IMG/VR virus record: IMGVR_UViG_3300021960_000608
Location: 1-21,495 of that record
Length of the DNA stretch: 21,495 nt
Reading direction: 5' to 3' (one strand)
From: a virus
The first letter of the stretch is position 1, and every line of letters begins with the position of its first letter. Made by a program: the position numbers and the translations under genes. Positions 8,840 to 15,397 of this stretch are shown piece after piece. The notes beneath the pieces are model-generated. The model had not been told where the DNA came from. It saw only the letters and a list, made by a program, of their open reading frames with translations, and ran no database searches.

Positions 8840-8861
8840 GTTTTAAAATGAAAGGATAAGA

Positions 8862-9125
8862 ATGTATAATAGAATTATGAGCAGATTGCAGTCAATATTG
8901 ACAAGAGTTCTTGCCGTATTTGCGGCTTCAGGCTTAAGTGTTATTGGTGCTGGAGCTATTGCTGGCGTTGAATTATGGAAGGCCGTTCTTATGGCTGGTA
9001 TTGGGGGTGTCGCTACTGTTGTTGAGGCACTTTCTAGGGCTTATATGGATGACGGGGTTCTGGATGACGAAGAAATAAACGCTGCTTTTAGTAAGGTCGA
9101 TAAGAAGTACACTTCAGAAACCTGA
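8862..9125 (+). CDS. Small two-helix membrane protein, possible holin
   Basis: 87 residues. Two hydrophobic segments at about 13-35 and 38-56 (Ala/Gly/Val/Ile-rich), then an acidic C-terminus (DDGVLDDEEINAAF) ending in a Lys-rich tail. This is the size and topology of small phage holins, which make membrane lesions at lysis. It lies just after the fibre gene, a frequent place for lysis genes. I chose ATG at 8862 because AAAGGA lies 5 bases upstream (8851-8856). A second in-frame ATG at 8877 is preceded by TATAAT with a 6-base gap and could be a leaderless start giving an 82-residue protein. No catalytic lysin lies beside it, so the holin role is inferred from size and topology only. Confidence 0.55.
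   Translation: MYNRIMSRLQSILTRVLAVFAASGLSVIGAGAIAGVELWKAVLMAGIGGVATVVEALSRAYMDDGVLDDEEINAAFSKVDKKYTSET
8865..8870 (+). promoter_or_regulatory. Possible -10 box (TATAAT) for a leaderless start at 8877
   Basis: A perfect TATAAT sits 6 bases before the internal ATG at 8877, the same geometry as the candidate promoter at 11729. No -35 consensus is visible. It lies inside codons 2-3 of the longer reading frame, so it could be chance. Confidence 0.25.
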
Positions 9126-9131
9126 GTAGTG

Positions 9132-9137
9132 TATAAT
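9132..9137 (+). promoter_or_regulatory. Possible -10 box (TATAAT) before the gene at 9148
   Basis: A perfect TATAAT lies in the 22-base gap between two genes, ending 10 bases before the ATG at 9148. A transcript would begin within a few bases of the start codon. No convincing -35 box is visible. The AGG at 9141-9143 is only a weak ribosome site. Confidence 0.35.
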
Positions 9138-9147
9138 ATTAGGTAGT

Positions 9148-9804
9148 ATGGCCTACGAAAACTATAGCTTTGTATCTTGGACCACGGGGACGCCTATCAC
9201 TGGTGAGCGTCTTGGTCAAATGTCCACAAATATTGAGCAAGTAAAAGACGCTACTGACGACAAACCTCAGGGTATTCTTAAGTTCAAGCAGGACTCTGCT
9301 AGCACATCTACTTTTTCTGATTATGATGAGCATGAGCTCATTAAACTTGCTGACGAATCCGGTAGCAGTGGGCCTGATAATCGTGTAAGTGTGGATGGAA
9401 ACAGATACTATAAATTGATATTAAACTTCCCAGGCTTTAGCATTAAAAATAAGGGTATGGAAGACTCTACTTACAAGATTAGAATATATTCTGGTGAGTT
9501 TGGTTCAGCAAATACTTTGATTACCACTTGGGCTGTAACTCCACACACTTTTGACTTTTACAACACTGCTGCTAATGCCAGCACAACCTCTACTACTGTA
9601 AAATCAATTGGATATGATACCGTTGTTGGAACCGGTACCTATTCTTATGTTCTTTCATCTAATGCTTCGGGTCTTACTGGAGAATCTTTTTTTGTCACGG
9701 TAGACAGAGATGCAGGATCAAATACTACTAATGCACCTGATTATGTTATTAGGGGGAACACTTCTACAATTCAGTTTTATGTTGAAGACGCTGGCGGAGT
9801 TTGA
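9148..9804 (+). CDS. Putative minor tail/fibre-associated structural protein
   Basis: 218 residues. The N-terminus (WTTGTPITGERLGQMSTNIE, then KPQGIL) matches a short leader I know from minor tail or fibre proteins of actinobacterial phages, where a W-x2-GTPIT-x3-L-x-QM pattern precedes a beta-rich body. Residues 85-215 are rich in Ser/Thr/Tyr/Val with alternating hydrophobics (YYKLILNF, YKIRIYSG, STIQFYVEDAGG), suggesting a beta-sandwich. No enzyme motif is present. It follows the fibre and membrane protein genes, fitting an accessory fibre or decoration role. The stop overlaps the next start by one base (TGATG). Function is inferred from the N-terminal pattern and context. Confidence 0.6.
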   Translation: MAYENYSFVSWTTGTPITGERLGQMSTNIEQVKDATDDKPQGILKFKQDSASTSTFSDYDEHELIKLADESGSSGPDNRVSVDGNRYYKLILNFPGFSIKNKGMEDSTYKIRIYSGEFGSANTLITTWAVTPHTFDFYNTAANASTTSTTVKSIGYDTVVGTGTYSYVLSSNASGLTGESFFVTVDRDAGSNTTNAPDYVIRGNTSTIQFYVEDAGGV

Positions 9805-10238
9805 TGTCTGACGATTCTTTGCTTGTATCACAAAGGACCGACATAAACTGGAACAAGACTGGTAAGACCGGTAAAGATAATGCTAATTATGGTACTGGTA
9901 AGTACATAGACAATAAAGGTTATGTCAAGGTTTTAAGACCTGAACACCCTAAAAGTATTAAGGGTTATATCTATGAGCACAGGGCTGTAATGGAAGAGTA
10001 TCTTGGTAGATATTTGGAAAACTGGGAGACTGTTCATCACATTAACGAAATCAAAGTTGATAATCGTTTAGATAATCTTTTTCTTTGTACAGTAAGTGAG
10101 CATAGCGCTATTCATCGTGAAGGCCGTAAGATTTCAATGAAACAGAAAGATAAGGCTAGAGCTATGGCTAAAAAGAATAAGCCTCATTTACATCGTAGAA
10201 ATCCGGCAAGAAAATTTCCTAGTGAGAAATCTCTCTAA
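9804..10238 (+). CDS. HNH homing-type endonuclease
   Basis: 144 residues. The order is GYVKVLRPEHP, GYIYEHRAVMEEYLGR, then VHHINEIKVDNRLDNLFLC, the classic HNH nuclease core found in free-standing phage homing endonucleases. Visible catalytic/metal residues are His78, His79, Asn81, Asn87 and Asn91. The C-terminal 40 residues are very basic (KKNKPHLHRRNPARK) and probably bind DNA. I place the start at ATG 9804, overlapping the previous stop, with GGAG at 9796-9799; a TTG one codon upstream is less likely. It sits between a fibre-like gene and the phosphoesterase and has no obvious link to either, as expected of a mobile nuclease gene. It is not near a terminase in this window. Confidence 0.85.
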   Translation: MSDDSLLVSQRTDINWNKTGKTGKDNANYGTGKYIDNKGYVKVLRPEHPKSIKGYIYEHRAVMEEYLGRYLENWETVHHINEIKVDNRLDNLFLCTVSEHSAIHREGRKISMKQKDKARAMAKKNKPHLHRRNPARKFPSEKSL

Positions 10239-10305
10239 TCGCCCACACGGGCCGTCAGAGTCTGATACCATTTCTAAAATCCGCTAACCGTAAGGAAATC
10301 GTTCA
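10239..10305 (+). other. 67-base intergenic spacer with a short hairpin and a ribosome site
   Basis: Holds a 4-bp GCCC/GGGC hairpin (10241-10252) without a following T-run, so it is at best a weak terminator. TAAGGA at 10291-10296 serves the next gene. TAAAAT at 10275-10280 could be a -10 box but has no partner. Confidence 0.35.
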
Positions 10306-11475
10306 ATGAGATTTTGTGAAGCAGACGGGTGTAACGTAGAGTTCACGCCTAACTCGTCTAACCAGAAGTATGCACACCCTACTTGTCGCAAGACTTTGGA
10401 TAGTCTTGGGGTTTGTAGATATCGTAAAGAGAATGGATTGGTAGAAATGCCTAAAGATATTATTTCTGGTGACACACCAGAATCAGATTCAGAATTGCGT
10501 ATTGCTTACGCTAAACTTCTTCAGGAGTACGAGAAGGTCAAAACTAAGAAGGATGATCTTGTTGATGCTGTTTATCGGGCAGCTCTTGATGATGGAGTCA
10601 ACACTCAACTGAAGCCTGTCAAGGCTCCGCCTAAGGATAAGAGAAAGGGTAAAACTGAAGAGGTCGCTGTTGCTGTAATTGCTGACTGGCAGTTAGCAAA
10701 GGTGACTCCTGATTACAACTCGCAGGTCTGCGAGGAGCGTATCGAACAGTATGCTCAAAAGGTTATTGATCTTACTGAGATTCAGCGGGCTGACCATCCG
10801 GTAAAGAAGATTCATGTCTGGGCCTTGGGTGATATTGTTGAAGGTGAACTTATCTTCCCTGGTCAGTCTTTCTTGGTAGATGGGGGTCTTTACAGACAGG
10901 TTACAGTTGATGGTCCTCGTATCATTAAAAATTTCCTGACAAAAATGTTGGAAAACTTTGATGAAGTCGTATTTACAGGCGTAATTGGTAATCACGGAGC
11001 CATTGGCGGCAGGTCTAGGCGTGACCATGACCCCGAGACAAATGCTGACAGAATGCTATATCGTATAGTACAATGGATGTTTGAGAAGGAAAAACGGATT
11101 TCTTTTAATATTCCAGACGGTCGGGGCGAAAAGCATTGGTTTGCAGTTCCGCAGATCGGAAACTATAGAAGTCTATTATGCCACGGAGACCAGTTCAATG
11201 GATTATCCTCTTTCTACTCATTCCAAAAGAAAGTTTACGGGTGGAAAGTTGGAGCACTTGGGGAGGACTTTGACGATGTATACCTTGGACACTGGCACAC
11301 GCCAACTAAGATGACATTTAATACTATCCAAGTAAGAGTCTCAGGCAGTCCTGAATCTACAAACACCTATGCTATGGAAAGTCTAGCCGCTATTGGTAGG
11401 CCATCCCAGCCTTTGATGTTTGTTCACCCTGATAAGGGTATAGTCACCGCAGAATATAACTGCTGGTTGGACTAA
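10306..11475 (+). CDS. Calcineurin-like metallophosphoesterase with N-terminal zinc motif
   Basis: 389 residues. The C-terminal 270 carry the phosphoesterase motifs in order: ADWQ (Asp127), GDIVEGE (Asp176), GNHG (Asn229, His230), CHGD (His293) and GHWHTP (His329, His331). These bind two metal ions and cleave phosphoester bonds, in phages probably of nucleic acid, as in SbcD/Mre11-type nucleases. The usual D-x-H of motif I is D-x-Q here (Asp127, Gln129). Residues 4-27 hold Cys4, Cys9, His24 and Cys27, a likely zinc-binding fold. Residues 60-115 are charged and may be helical. The start ATG has TAAGGA upstream. A nuclease acting on DNA or RNA is the most likely role, but a substrate cannot be read from sequence. 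Confidence 0.82.
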   Translation: MRFCEADGCNVEFTPNSSNQKYAHPTCRKTLDSLGVCRYRKENGLVEMPKDIISGDTPESDSELRIAYAKLLQEYEKVKTKKDDLVDAVYRAALDDGVNTQLKPVKAPPKDKRKGKTEEVAVAVIADWQLAKVTPDYNSQVCEERIEQYAQKVIDLTEIQRADHPVKKIHVWALGDIVEGELIFPGQSFLVDGGLYRQVTVDGPRIIKNFLTKMLENFDEVVFTGVIGNHGAIGGRSRRDHDPETNADRMLYRIVQWMFEKEKRISFNIPDGRGEKHWFAVPQIGNYRSLLCHGDQFNGLSSFYSFQKKVYGWKVGALGEDFDDVYLGHWHTPTKMTFNTIQVRVSGSPESTNTYAMESLAAIGRPSQPLMFVHPDKGIVTAEYNCWLD

Positions 11476-11480
11476 GGAGG
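11474..11480 (+). promoter_or_regulatory. Consensus ribosome binding site AAGGAGG
   Basis: A full match to the anti-Shine-Dalgarno core, 7 bases before ATG 11488 and overlapping the phosphoesterase stop codon. It is the strongest ribosome site I saw in the window, implying high translation of the small membrane protein that follows. Confidence 0.8.
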
Positions 11481-11487
11481 AAAACAT

Positions 11488-11682
11488 ATGAATTTATCAG
11501 CGGCACACAAGAGGCTTATTGCCTCATACGGGCGTAGCGTTCTAGGCGCTGCGCTAGCAACGTACACCGCAACTAGCGATTGGAAGATGGCTCTTAACGC
11601 TCTCTGGGCGGCTCTCGTTCCTGTTGCTATGAGGTTCTTGAATCCTGCCGATACTTCGTTCGGTAAGAATTCTCAAGCCTGA
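11488..11682 (+). CDS. Second small membrane protein, possible holin
   Basis: 64 residues. Two hydrophobic stretches (about 13-29 and 33-50) separated by a short turn with Asp and Lys (SDWK), then NPADTSFGK and a polar tail. Size and topology fit a small holin or another membrane-active phage protein. It is the last gene of the structural module and has a very strong ribosome site, consistent with high late expression. A second small membrane protein is encoded at 8862, so a holin/antiholin pair is possible. No named family is assigned. Confidence 0.5.
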   Translation: MNLSAAHKRLIASYGRSVLGAALATYTATSDWKMALNALWAALVPVAMRFLNPADTSFGKNSQA

Positions 11683-11725
11683 TAACTAAAAACTGAATGT
11701 AGATAGCCCCTTCGCTTGAAAGGCA

Positions 11726-11734
11726 TGGTAAAAT
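11726..11734 (+). promoter_or_regulatory. Extended -10 promoter element (TGGTAAAAT), leaderless geometry
   Basis: TGG-TAAAAT lies in the 58-base gap between the structural and replication modules. The hexamer ends 6 bases before ATG 11741, so transcription would begin at or next to the A of the start codon. There is no Shine-Dalgarno sequence before that ATG, as expected for a leaderless message. No -35 consensus is seen, which an extended -10 can tolerate. This is a plausible promoter for the regulator/replication operon. Confidence 0.5.
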
Positions 11735-11740
11735 AATCAT

Positions 11741-11938
11741 ATGGATATTAAATCCAAAGTACCGTTAAAATGCTCTTCTTGCGGAGGGGCTAAATACATT
11801 GATGAGCCTTTTTTGATTCATGACACTTGGTTTGTTGATGTTGTCTGTCTTGCTTGTGGACACTCAAAAGACATTGAGGTAACAAGACTAAGAGAACTTT
11901 TGGACAAGTTAGAGAAGGCGAGCAAAGTTGTTAACTGA
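11741..11938 (+). CDS. Small zinc-ribbon protein
   Basis: 65 residues. Two CxxC knuckles, Cys11/Cys14 (CSSC) and Cys36/Cys39 (CLAC), separated by 21 residues, make a typical zinc ribbon. A Leu/Lys/Glu helix follows (residues 45-62). Such small proteins often bind nucleic acid or RNA polymerase, but no target can be named. It is probably the first gene of the right-hand operon and appears to lack a ribosome site. It overlaps the next gene by 11 bases. Confidence 0.72.
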   Translation: MDIKSKVPLKCSSCGGAKYIDEPFLIHDTWFVDVVCLACGHSKDIEVTRLRELLDKLEKASKVVN

Positions 11939-12377
11939 TAAGATAATTGCAAATAAAATCTATCTTTATGCTGATGTCTTGCATAAGGTAAAAAAGATAC
12001 ACAAGTCTAAAAATAAAGTTGTACTTCAGAGCATGAGGGATTCTGAAGAGATTTCGATTCCTCTGGGTGGGGCAGATATTTTGCTCTCCCGTGTGTACAC
12101 TATTGGTGAGGTCGCTAAGATTGTTGAGCGCCGGTCTGATACAATTCGCAAGTACGAAAGGAACGGACTCATACCTAAGCCAGTACTAATTGGAGATGAG
12201 TATCCTTCATACAAAAATTGGAGGTTCTACACATCTCCAGATGTTTATGAGATTGTTGAGTTCTTTTCAAATAGATCGCCGGGTAGACCGACGAAGAAAG
12301 ATTCTGTTTCTGGAAGGATTCAGAACTTAAACCAAAAAGTAAAACTTACGAACAGGAGTTTTGTAAATGCAAAGTGA
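11928..12377 (+). CDS. MerR-like DNA-binding regulator
   Basis: 149 residues. Residues 57-86 (YTIGEVAKIVERRSDTIRKY, then ERNGLIPKP) are a MerR-type helix-turn-helix, followed by the wing and helix WRFYTSPDVYEIVEFF (98-113). A basic tail with RSPGRPTKK follows. The N-terminal 55 residues are not recognised and contain many Lys. There is no MerR effector domain or dimer coiled coil, as is usual for phage regulators and excisionase-like proteins. The start is TTG at 11928, with AGAGAAGG upstream; the next in-frame Met is 35 codons in. It probably controls phage promoters; an excisionase role is possible but no integrase is in the window. Confidence 0.75.
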   Translation: MLTDKIIANKIYLYADVLHKVKKIHKSKNKVVLQSMRDSEEISIPLGGADILLSRVYTIGEVAKIVERRSDTIRKYERNGLIPKPVLIGDEYPSYKNWRFYTSPDVYEIVEFFSNRSPGRPTKKDSVSGRIQNLNQKVKLTNRSFVNAK

Positions 12378-12567
12378 AGTAGAAATTTGGGCATCTATCG
12401 GGATTACAAAAAATCTTGGTAACTACGAGTCACTAAGGCTTGATGCCGGTGCAAGAGTAAAGGCTTCATCTGAAAACGATGAGCAGGCTTGGGCTAATCT
12501 GTGGAGTGCTGTTGACGAGCAGATTGAGGCTAAGCTTCGGGAGTTAGATAGTGAGTCAGGACAATGA
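12367..12567 (+). CDS. Small acidic protein of unknown function
   Basis: 66 residues, not recognised. It begins with a short strand-like segment (VEIWASIGITKNLGNYESLRLDAG) followed by an acidic, probably helical C-terminus (NLWSAVDEQIEAKLREL). AGGAG at 12354-12358 lies 8 bases before ATG 12367. The gene overlaps the MerR-like gene by 11 bases and the WhiB-like gene by 17 bases, so it is translated within the regulator cluster. Confidence 0.65.
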   Translation: MQSEVEIWASIGITKNLGNYESLRLDAGARVKASSENDEQAWANLWSAVDEQIEAKLRELDSESGQ

Positions 12568-12853
12568 TTGGACAAGAAGAGCCTTATGTAGAAGAGACGC
12601 CCACCCCGAGCGATGGGTCTCAGCCAGAAGGTCAGACATTGAATATAGCAGGTCAACCTGTGCAAAATGTACAGAACGACCAGAATGTCTCTGGTCAGCA
12701 GTCTACTCGACGGAGGGATTCGTAGGAGTAAATGCTGGTATCACAGAGATTGAATTCCTGATGAAGACTTGGGAAGAGGTAGAATTTGAGCATGAAACTA
12801 ACTGGCCAGGATCTGATAAACTTATTCAAGACTTATTCAGAGAAATCCTCTAA
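12551..12853 (+). CDS. WhiB-like iron-sulphur regulator
   Basis: 100 residues. Cys13, Cys37, Cys40 and Cys46 give the C-x23-C-x2-C-x5-C layout of WhiB proteins, with DW before the first Cys and CLWSAV following the last. GFVGVNAGITEIE occupies the place of the G[VI]WGG turn that binds the primary sigma factor, but the WGG is changed to NAG. WhiB proteins bind a 4Fe-4S cluster and steer transcription, and are known only from Actinobacteria and their phages. The C-terminal 30 residues are acidic, unlike the basic DNA-binding tail of many cellular WhiB proteins. GTG start, with GGGAG at 12539-12543. It probably redirects host transcription. The family call rests on the Cys spacing and flanking residues. 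Confidence 0.72.
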   Translation: MSQDNDWTRRALCRRDAHPERWVSARRSDIEYSRSTCAKCTERPECLWSAVYSTEGFVGVNAGITEIEFLMKTWEEVEFEHETNWPGSDKLIQDLFREIL

Positions 12854-13097
12854 GCTCTTTATACCGGATTCGCCCCGTCAGGACGATGTTGCCGATAGTC
12901 TGGCAAAACATTACGACGGCGACCTGTTGAGGAAGGCGGTGATGTGGTATATTGACAACAGGCCGGGGCCATTTCTCATTTTTGACTTTGCAATTGAGTC
13001 TAGGGAGATGGTTGATAAGGTCAAGTATGAAAACGAGGCTAAGTCTCGCTTTCAAGATATCGTAGCCGAAACTCGTAAGAGAATGGAAAATTCTTGA
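12792..13097 (+). CDS. Unknown protein just upstream of the replicative helicase
   Basis: 101 residues, not recognised. It is mixed charged and helical, with a conserved-looking core DSPRQDDVADSLAKHYDGDL, then WYIDNRPGPFLIFDFAIE, and a basic amphipathic C-terminal helix ending KRMENS. It overlaps the WhiB-like gene by 62 bases and ends within the helicase start. Its place directly before a DnaB-type helicase is where some phages carry a helicase loader or cofactor, but no ATPase motif is present, so this is only a suggestion. I prefer ATG 12792; TTG 12786, two codons upstream, is better spaced from GAGGT at 12776-12780. Confidence 0.6.
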   Translation: MKLTGQDLINLFKTYSEKSSKLFIPDSPRQDDVADSLAKHYDGDLLRKAVMWYIDNRPGPFLIFDFAIESREMVDKVKYENEAKSRFQDIVAETRKRMENS

Positions 13098-14314
13098 ACT
13101 ACGAAATAAAATTACTTAATTCCATTATTGACACAGGCGATTATGTAGATGCAGTCAATAGTGGTGTTGAAAATGTATTCATTGAATACAGAGATGTTTG
13201 GAACTTTATTGTAAGTCACTACGATGATCACAGCAAGGTTCCTTCTAAAGACACTGTAAAGTCACACTTCTCTGACTTTGAGTTCTTCAATACTCCTGAG
13301 CCGATGGCTTATTATGTTGATGAAGCAAGGAAAGAGTCTCTGGCTTTTCAGACTCGTCAGATTGTTGCTAAGGCTCATTCGCTTATTGCCGAGGTCGGCC
13401 CTAAAGATGCTTTATCGTATCTTATGGAGCATACGTCTAAGTTGTATAAGTTTTCCAGCAGTCTTAAAGACACAGACCTAGTTAGTGAGTGGCGTGATCG
13501 CTACGAAGACCTTAAAGAGCGTTCACTCAATCCTGATAAGCAGTATGTAGGTATCCCCAGCGGCATTGAGGTTATTGATAAAACTTTTGGTGGCTGGCAG
13601 GAGGGCGACTTTATTGTCCTTCTGGGCTGGACGGGAGTAGGTAAGTCTTTTATTGCCAGACTCTTTGCTGTAAATGCTTGGAAGGCTGGATATCGGCCTA
13701 TGATCATTTCTTTGGAAATGAATAAGAAGCAAGAGGGCCAGCGGCTAGACACTCTTCTGAATAACGGCGAGGGGTACTTTACCAATACGGATTTGATTAA
13801 AGCGAATCCTGCCATTGTTGATACCTATGAAGGTTGGGCTGAAGCTACATTCACAGGTAAGCAACCTATTTATCTAGTCACATCAGAAGGACTAGAGACT
13901 GCCGACCAAAACATGGTTCAGGCTAAGATTGATCAGTATCAGCCAGACATGGTGATTCTTGATTATCATGGACTGTTTGATGACGCATCAGGAGCAAGAA
14001 ATGAAACTGAGAAAGCTAAGAATCTTTCTAAGGCGTTCAAGCGGATTGCTGTTAAGAACAACATCCCTATTATCGACGTTGCTGCTGTTACTATGGCTGA
14101 CGGTCACGGTGATAGGCCACCTGAGTTGGAAGAAGTGGCATGGTCAAAGCAGTTAGCTTATGACGCCGACCTTGTTCTTGCCATCCATAGGGAATTCAAC
14201 TCTGACCTCTTTCAAGTTGTTTCTCGTAAAGTGAGAAGGGCAACACACTTTGGTTTCTATTTACGATGGAATCTTGAGACAGGAAAGTGGGGTGAAGAGT
14301 GGGACGTAGGGTGA
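13094..14314 (+). CDS. dnaB: DnaB-type replicative helicase
   Basis: 406 residues. The C-terminal RecA-like ATPase begins at about residue 150. Walker A is GWTGVGKS (178-185), followed by SLEMN (206-210), the DnaB-type H1a region. Walker B is MVILDY (286-291, Asp290), and a later AAVTMADGHGD/VAWSKQLAYDADL block resembles the H3/H4 region. The N-terminal 140 residues are helical and look like a reduced DnaB N-terminal domain, giving a shorter protein than bacterial DnaB (about 450-470). It unwinds DNA ahead of the polymerase encoded downstream. The start is TTG at 13094, overlapping the previous stop; the first in-frame ATG is 70 codons in. RadA/Sak4-like recombinase is an alternative but the context favours helicase. 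Confidence 0.85.
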   Translation: MNYEIKLLNSIIDTGDYVDAVNSGVENVFIEYRDVWNFIVSHYDDHSKVPSKDTVKSHFSDFEFFNTPEPMAYYVDEARKESLAFQTRQIVAKAHSLIAEVGPKDALSYLMEHTSKLYKFSSSLKDTDLVSEWRDRYEDLKERSLNPDKQYVGIPSGIEVIDKTFGGWQEGDFIVLLGWTGVGKSFIARLFAVNAWKAGYRPMIISLEMNKKQEGQRLDTLLNNGEGYFTNTDLIKANPAIVDTYEGWAEATFTGKQPIYLVTSEGLETADQNMVQAKIDQYQPDMVILDYHGLFDDASGARNETEKAKNLSKAFKRIAVKNNIPIIDVAAVTMADGHGDRPPELEEVAWSKQLAYDADLVLAIHREFNSDLFQVVSRKVRRATHFGFYLRWNLETGKWGEEWDVG

Positions 14315-14496
14315 TGGAAGACATTTTGTATACTCTAAACGGTCAAGCTGCTGATATAGAAACAATCGCTAGACTTCGACCTTGGATGGAAGACGAAGTT
14401 CGCATTAAGCAAGGTTCGTTTTCTAAGACACAACTGTACACCGACTACATTCAGGATAGAGAAATCTTTGAGTTCAAGATCGTTTTCTACAGGTAA
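14314..14496 (+). CDS. Small protein of unknown function between helicase and primase
   Basis: 60 residues, not recognised. Acidic N-terminal half (EDILYTLNGQAADIETIARL) and a mixed C-terminal half ending EIFEFKIVFYR. ATG 14314 overlaps the helicase stop by one base; GTG 14299 is an alternative start 5 codons upstream. It overlaps the primase frame by 29 bases if the primase starts at 14468. Position suggests a link to the helicase-primase pair, but nothing in the sequence shows it. Confidence 0.6.
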   Translation: MEDILYTLNGQAADIETIARLRPWMEDEVRIKQGSFSKTQLYTDYIQDREIFEFKIVFYR

Positions 14497-15397
14497 TATA
14501 GAAAAGGCTGTCCTTGATCTTTTAAATACTCAAGGCGTTGAGGTTCATAATCAGTCAGGTAGCGAAGTTGCTATCTATTGTCCGTTTCACGACAACCACA
14601 ATAGCCCTGCCTGCTACATAAACACTAAGACAGGGCTGTGGCAGTGCTTTAATCCTTCTTGCGGAAAGAAGGGGAATTTTAGGCAACTGTACAAGCACAT
14701 GACCGGTAAGACTTACGGTCGTGAATGGATATTAGATCCAGTAAATCTGCAAAGAGAGTTGGATCTGGCTTTAGTACCTAAGGGTGAAGAAGAACTGAGT
14801 CTGGACAACGTAGAGGTTGATTATGAGTCAGATGAAGTTCAGAATCTACAGTCAATTGTGGACAGGGGTTATACTCTAGAGACTTTAGAATATTTTGAAA
14901 TTGGATACTCTAAGGTTAAAGATCGTATTGTGATTCCTGTGAGGGATACTCAATACAAACTTGTCGGCCTGATAGGTCGTGCAATACATGAATGGCAGGA
15001 GCCTAGATATCTCTACAATAAGGGATTTCGTCGTGCTGACGTTTTATTCAATATTCAGAACGCTAAAGCTCACGATTCCGTTATTGTATGTGAAGGTAGT
15101 CTTGATGCCATCAAGGTAGCTCAGGCTGGTCACAAGAATGTTGTGGCAACGCTGGGGGCTAAGATATCTGCTAACCAGTCGAAGATGATTCGGAAATTTT
15201 TTGACTCTGTGGTCGTTTTTTCCGACGCAGATGACGCTGGGGCGGAGATGAGGGATGCTATAATTGATGAATGTCGTGGCAAGGAAATTTACACCGTCAG
15301 GATTCCTGATGGTCTTAAAGATCCAGGTGACATGACAGAACAACAAATTATGCAAGCCCTTGAAAGCAAGCAATTATACACAGGAGATTATAAATGA
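14468..15397 (+). CDS. DnaG-type primase
   Basis: 309 residues. Zinc-binding domain at 38-65 with Cys38, His41, Cys60 and Cys65 (CPFH, then WQCFNPSC). The TOPRIM domain at about 203-275 has CEGSLDAI (Glu209) and VFSDADDAGAEM (Asp253, Asp255), the acidic metal-binding triad of primases. RIVIPVRD and LIGRAI before it match the RNA-polymerase subdomain of DnaG. It makes RNA primers for the phage polymerase. It is shorter than bacterial DnaG (about 580-640), lacking the helicase-binding C-terminal domain, which is common in phages. The start is uncertain: TTG 14468 has only a weak ribosome site and overlaps the previous gene; the next Met is 78 codons in, after the zinc motif. Confidence 0.85.
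   Translation: MSSRSFSTGNIEKAVLDLLNTQGVEVHNQSGSEVAIYCPFHDNHNSPACYINTKTGLWQCFNPSCGKKGNFRQLYKHMTGKTYGREWILDPVNLQRELDLALVPKGEEELSLDNVEVDYESDEVQNLQSIVDRGYTLETLEYFEIGYSKVKDRIVIPVRDTQYKLVGLIGRAIHEWQEPRYLYNKGFRRADVLFNIQNAKAHDSVIVCEGSLDAIKVAQAGHKNVVATLGAKISANQSKMIRKFFDSVVVFSDADDAGAEMRDAIIDECRGKEIYTVRIPDGLKDPGDMTEQQIMQALESKQLYTGDYK

Noticed and set aside
10241-10252. GCCC/GGGC hairpin after the HNH gene as a terminator
   Set aside because: The stem is only 4 bp and no T-run follows.
11715-11734. TTGAAA plus TAAAAT as a standard -35/-10 promoter
   Set aside because: The spacing is only about 8 bases; the extended -10 reading without a -35 fits better.
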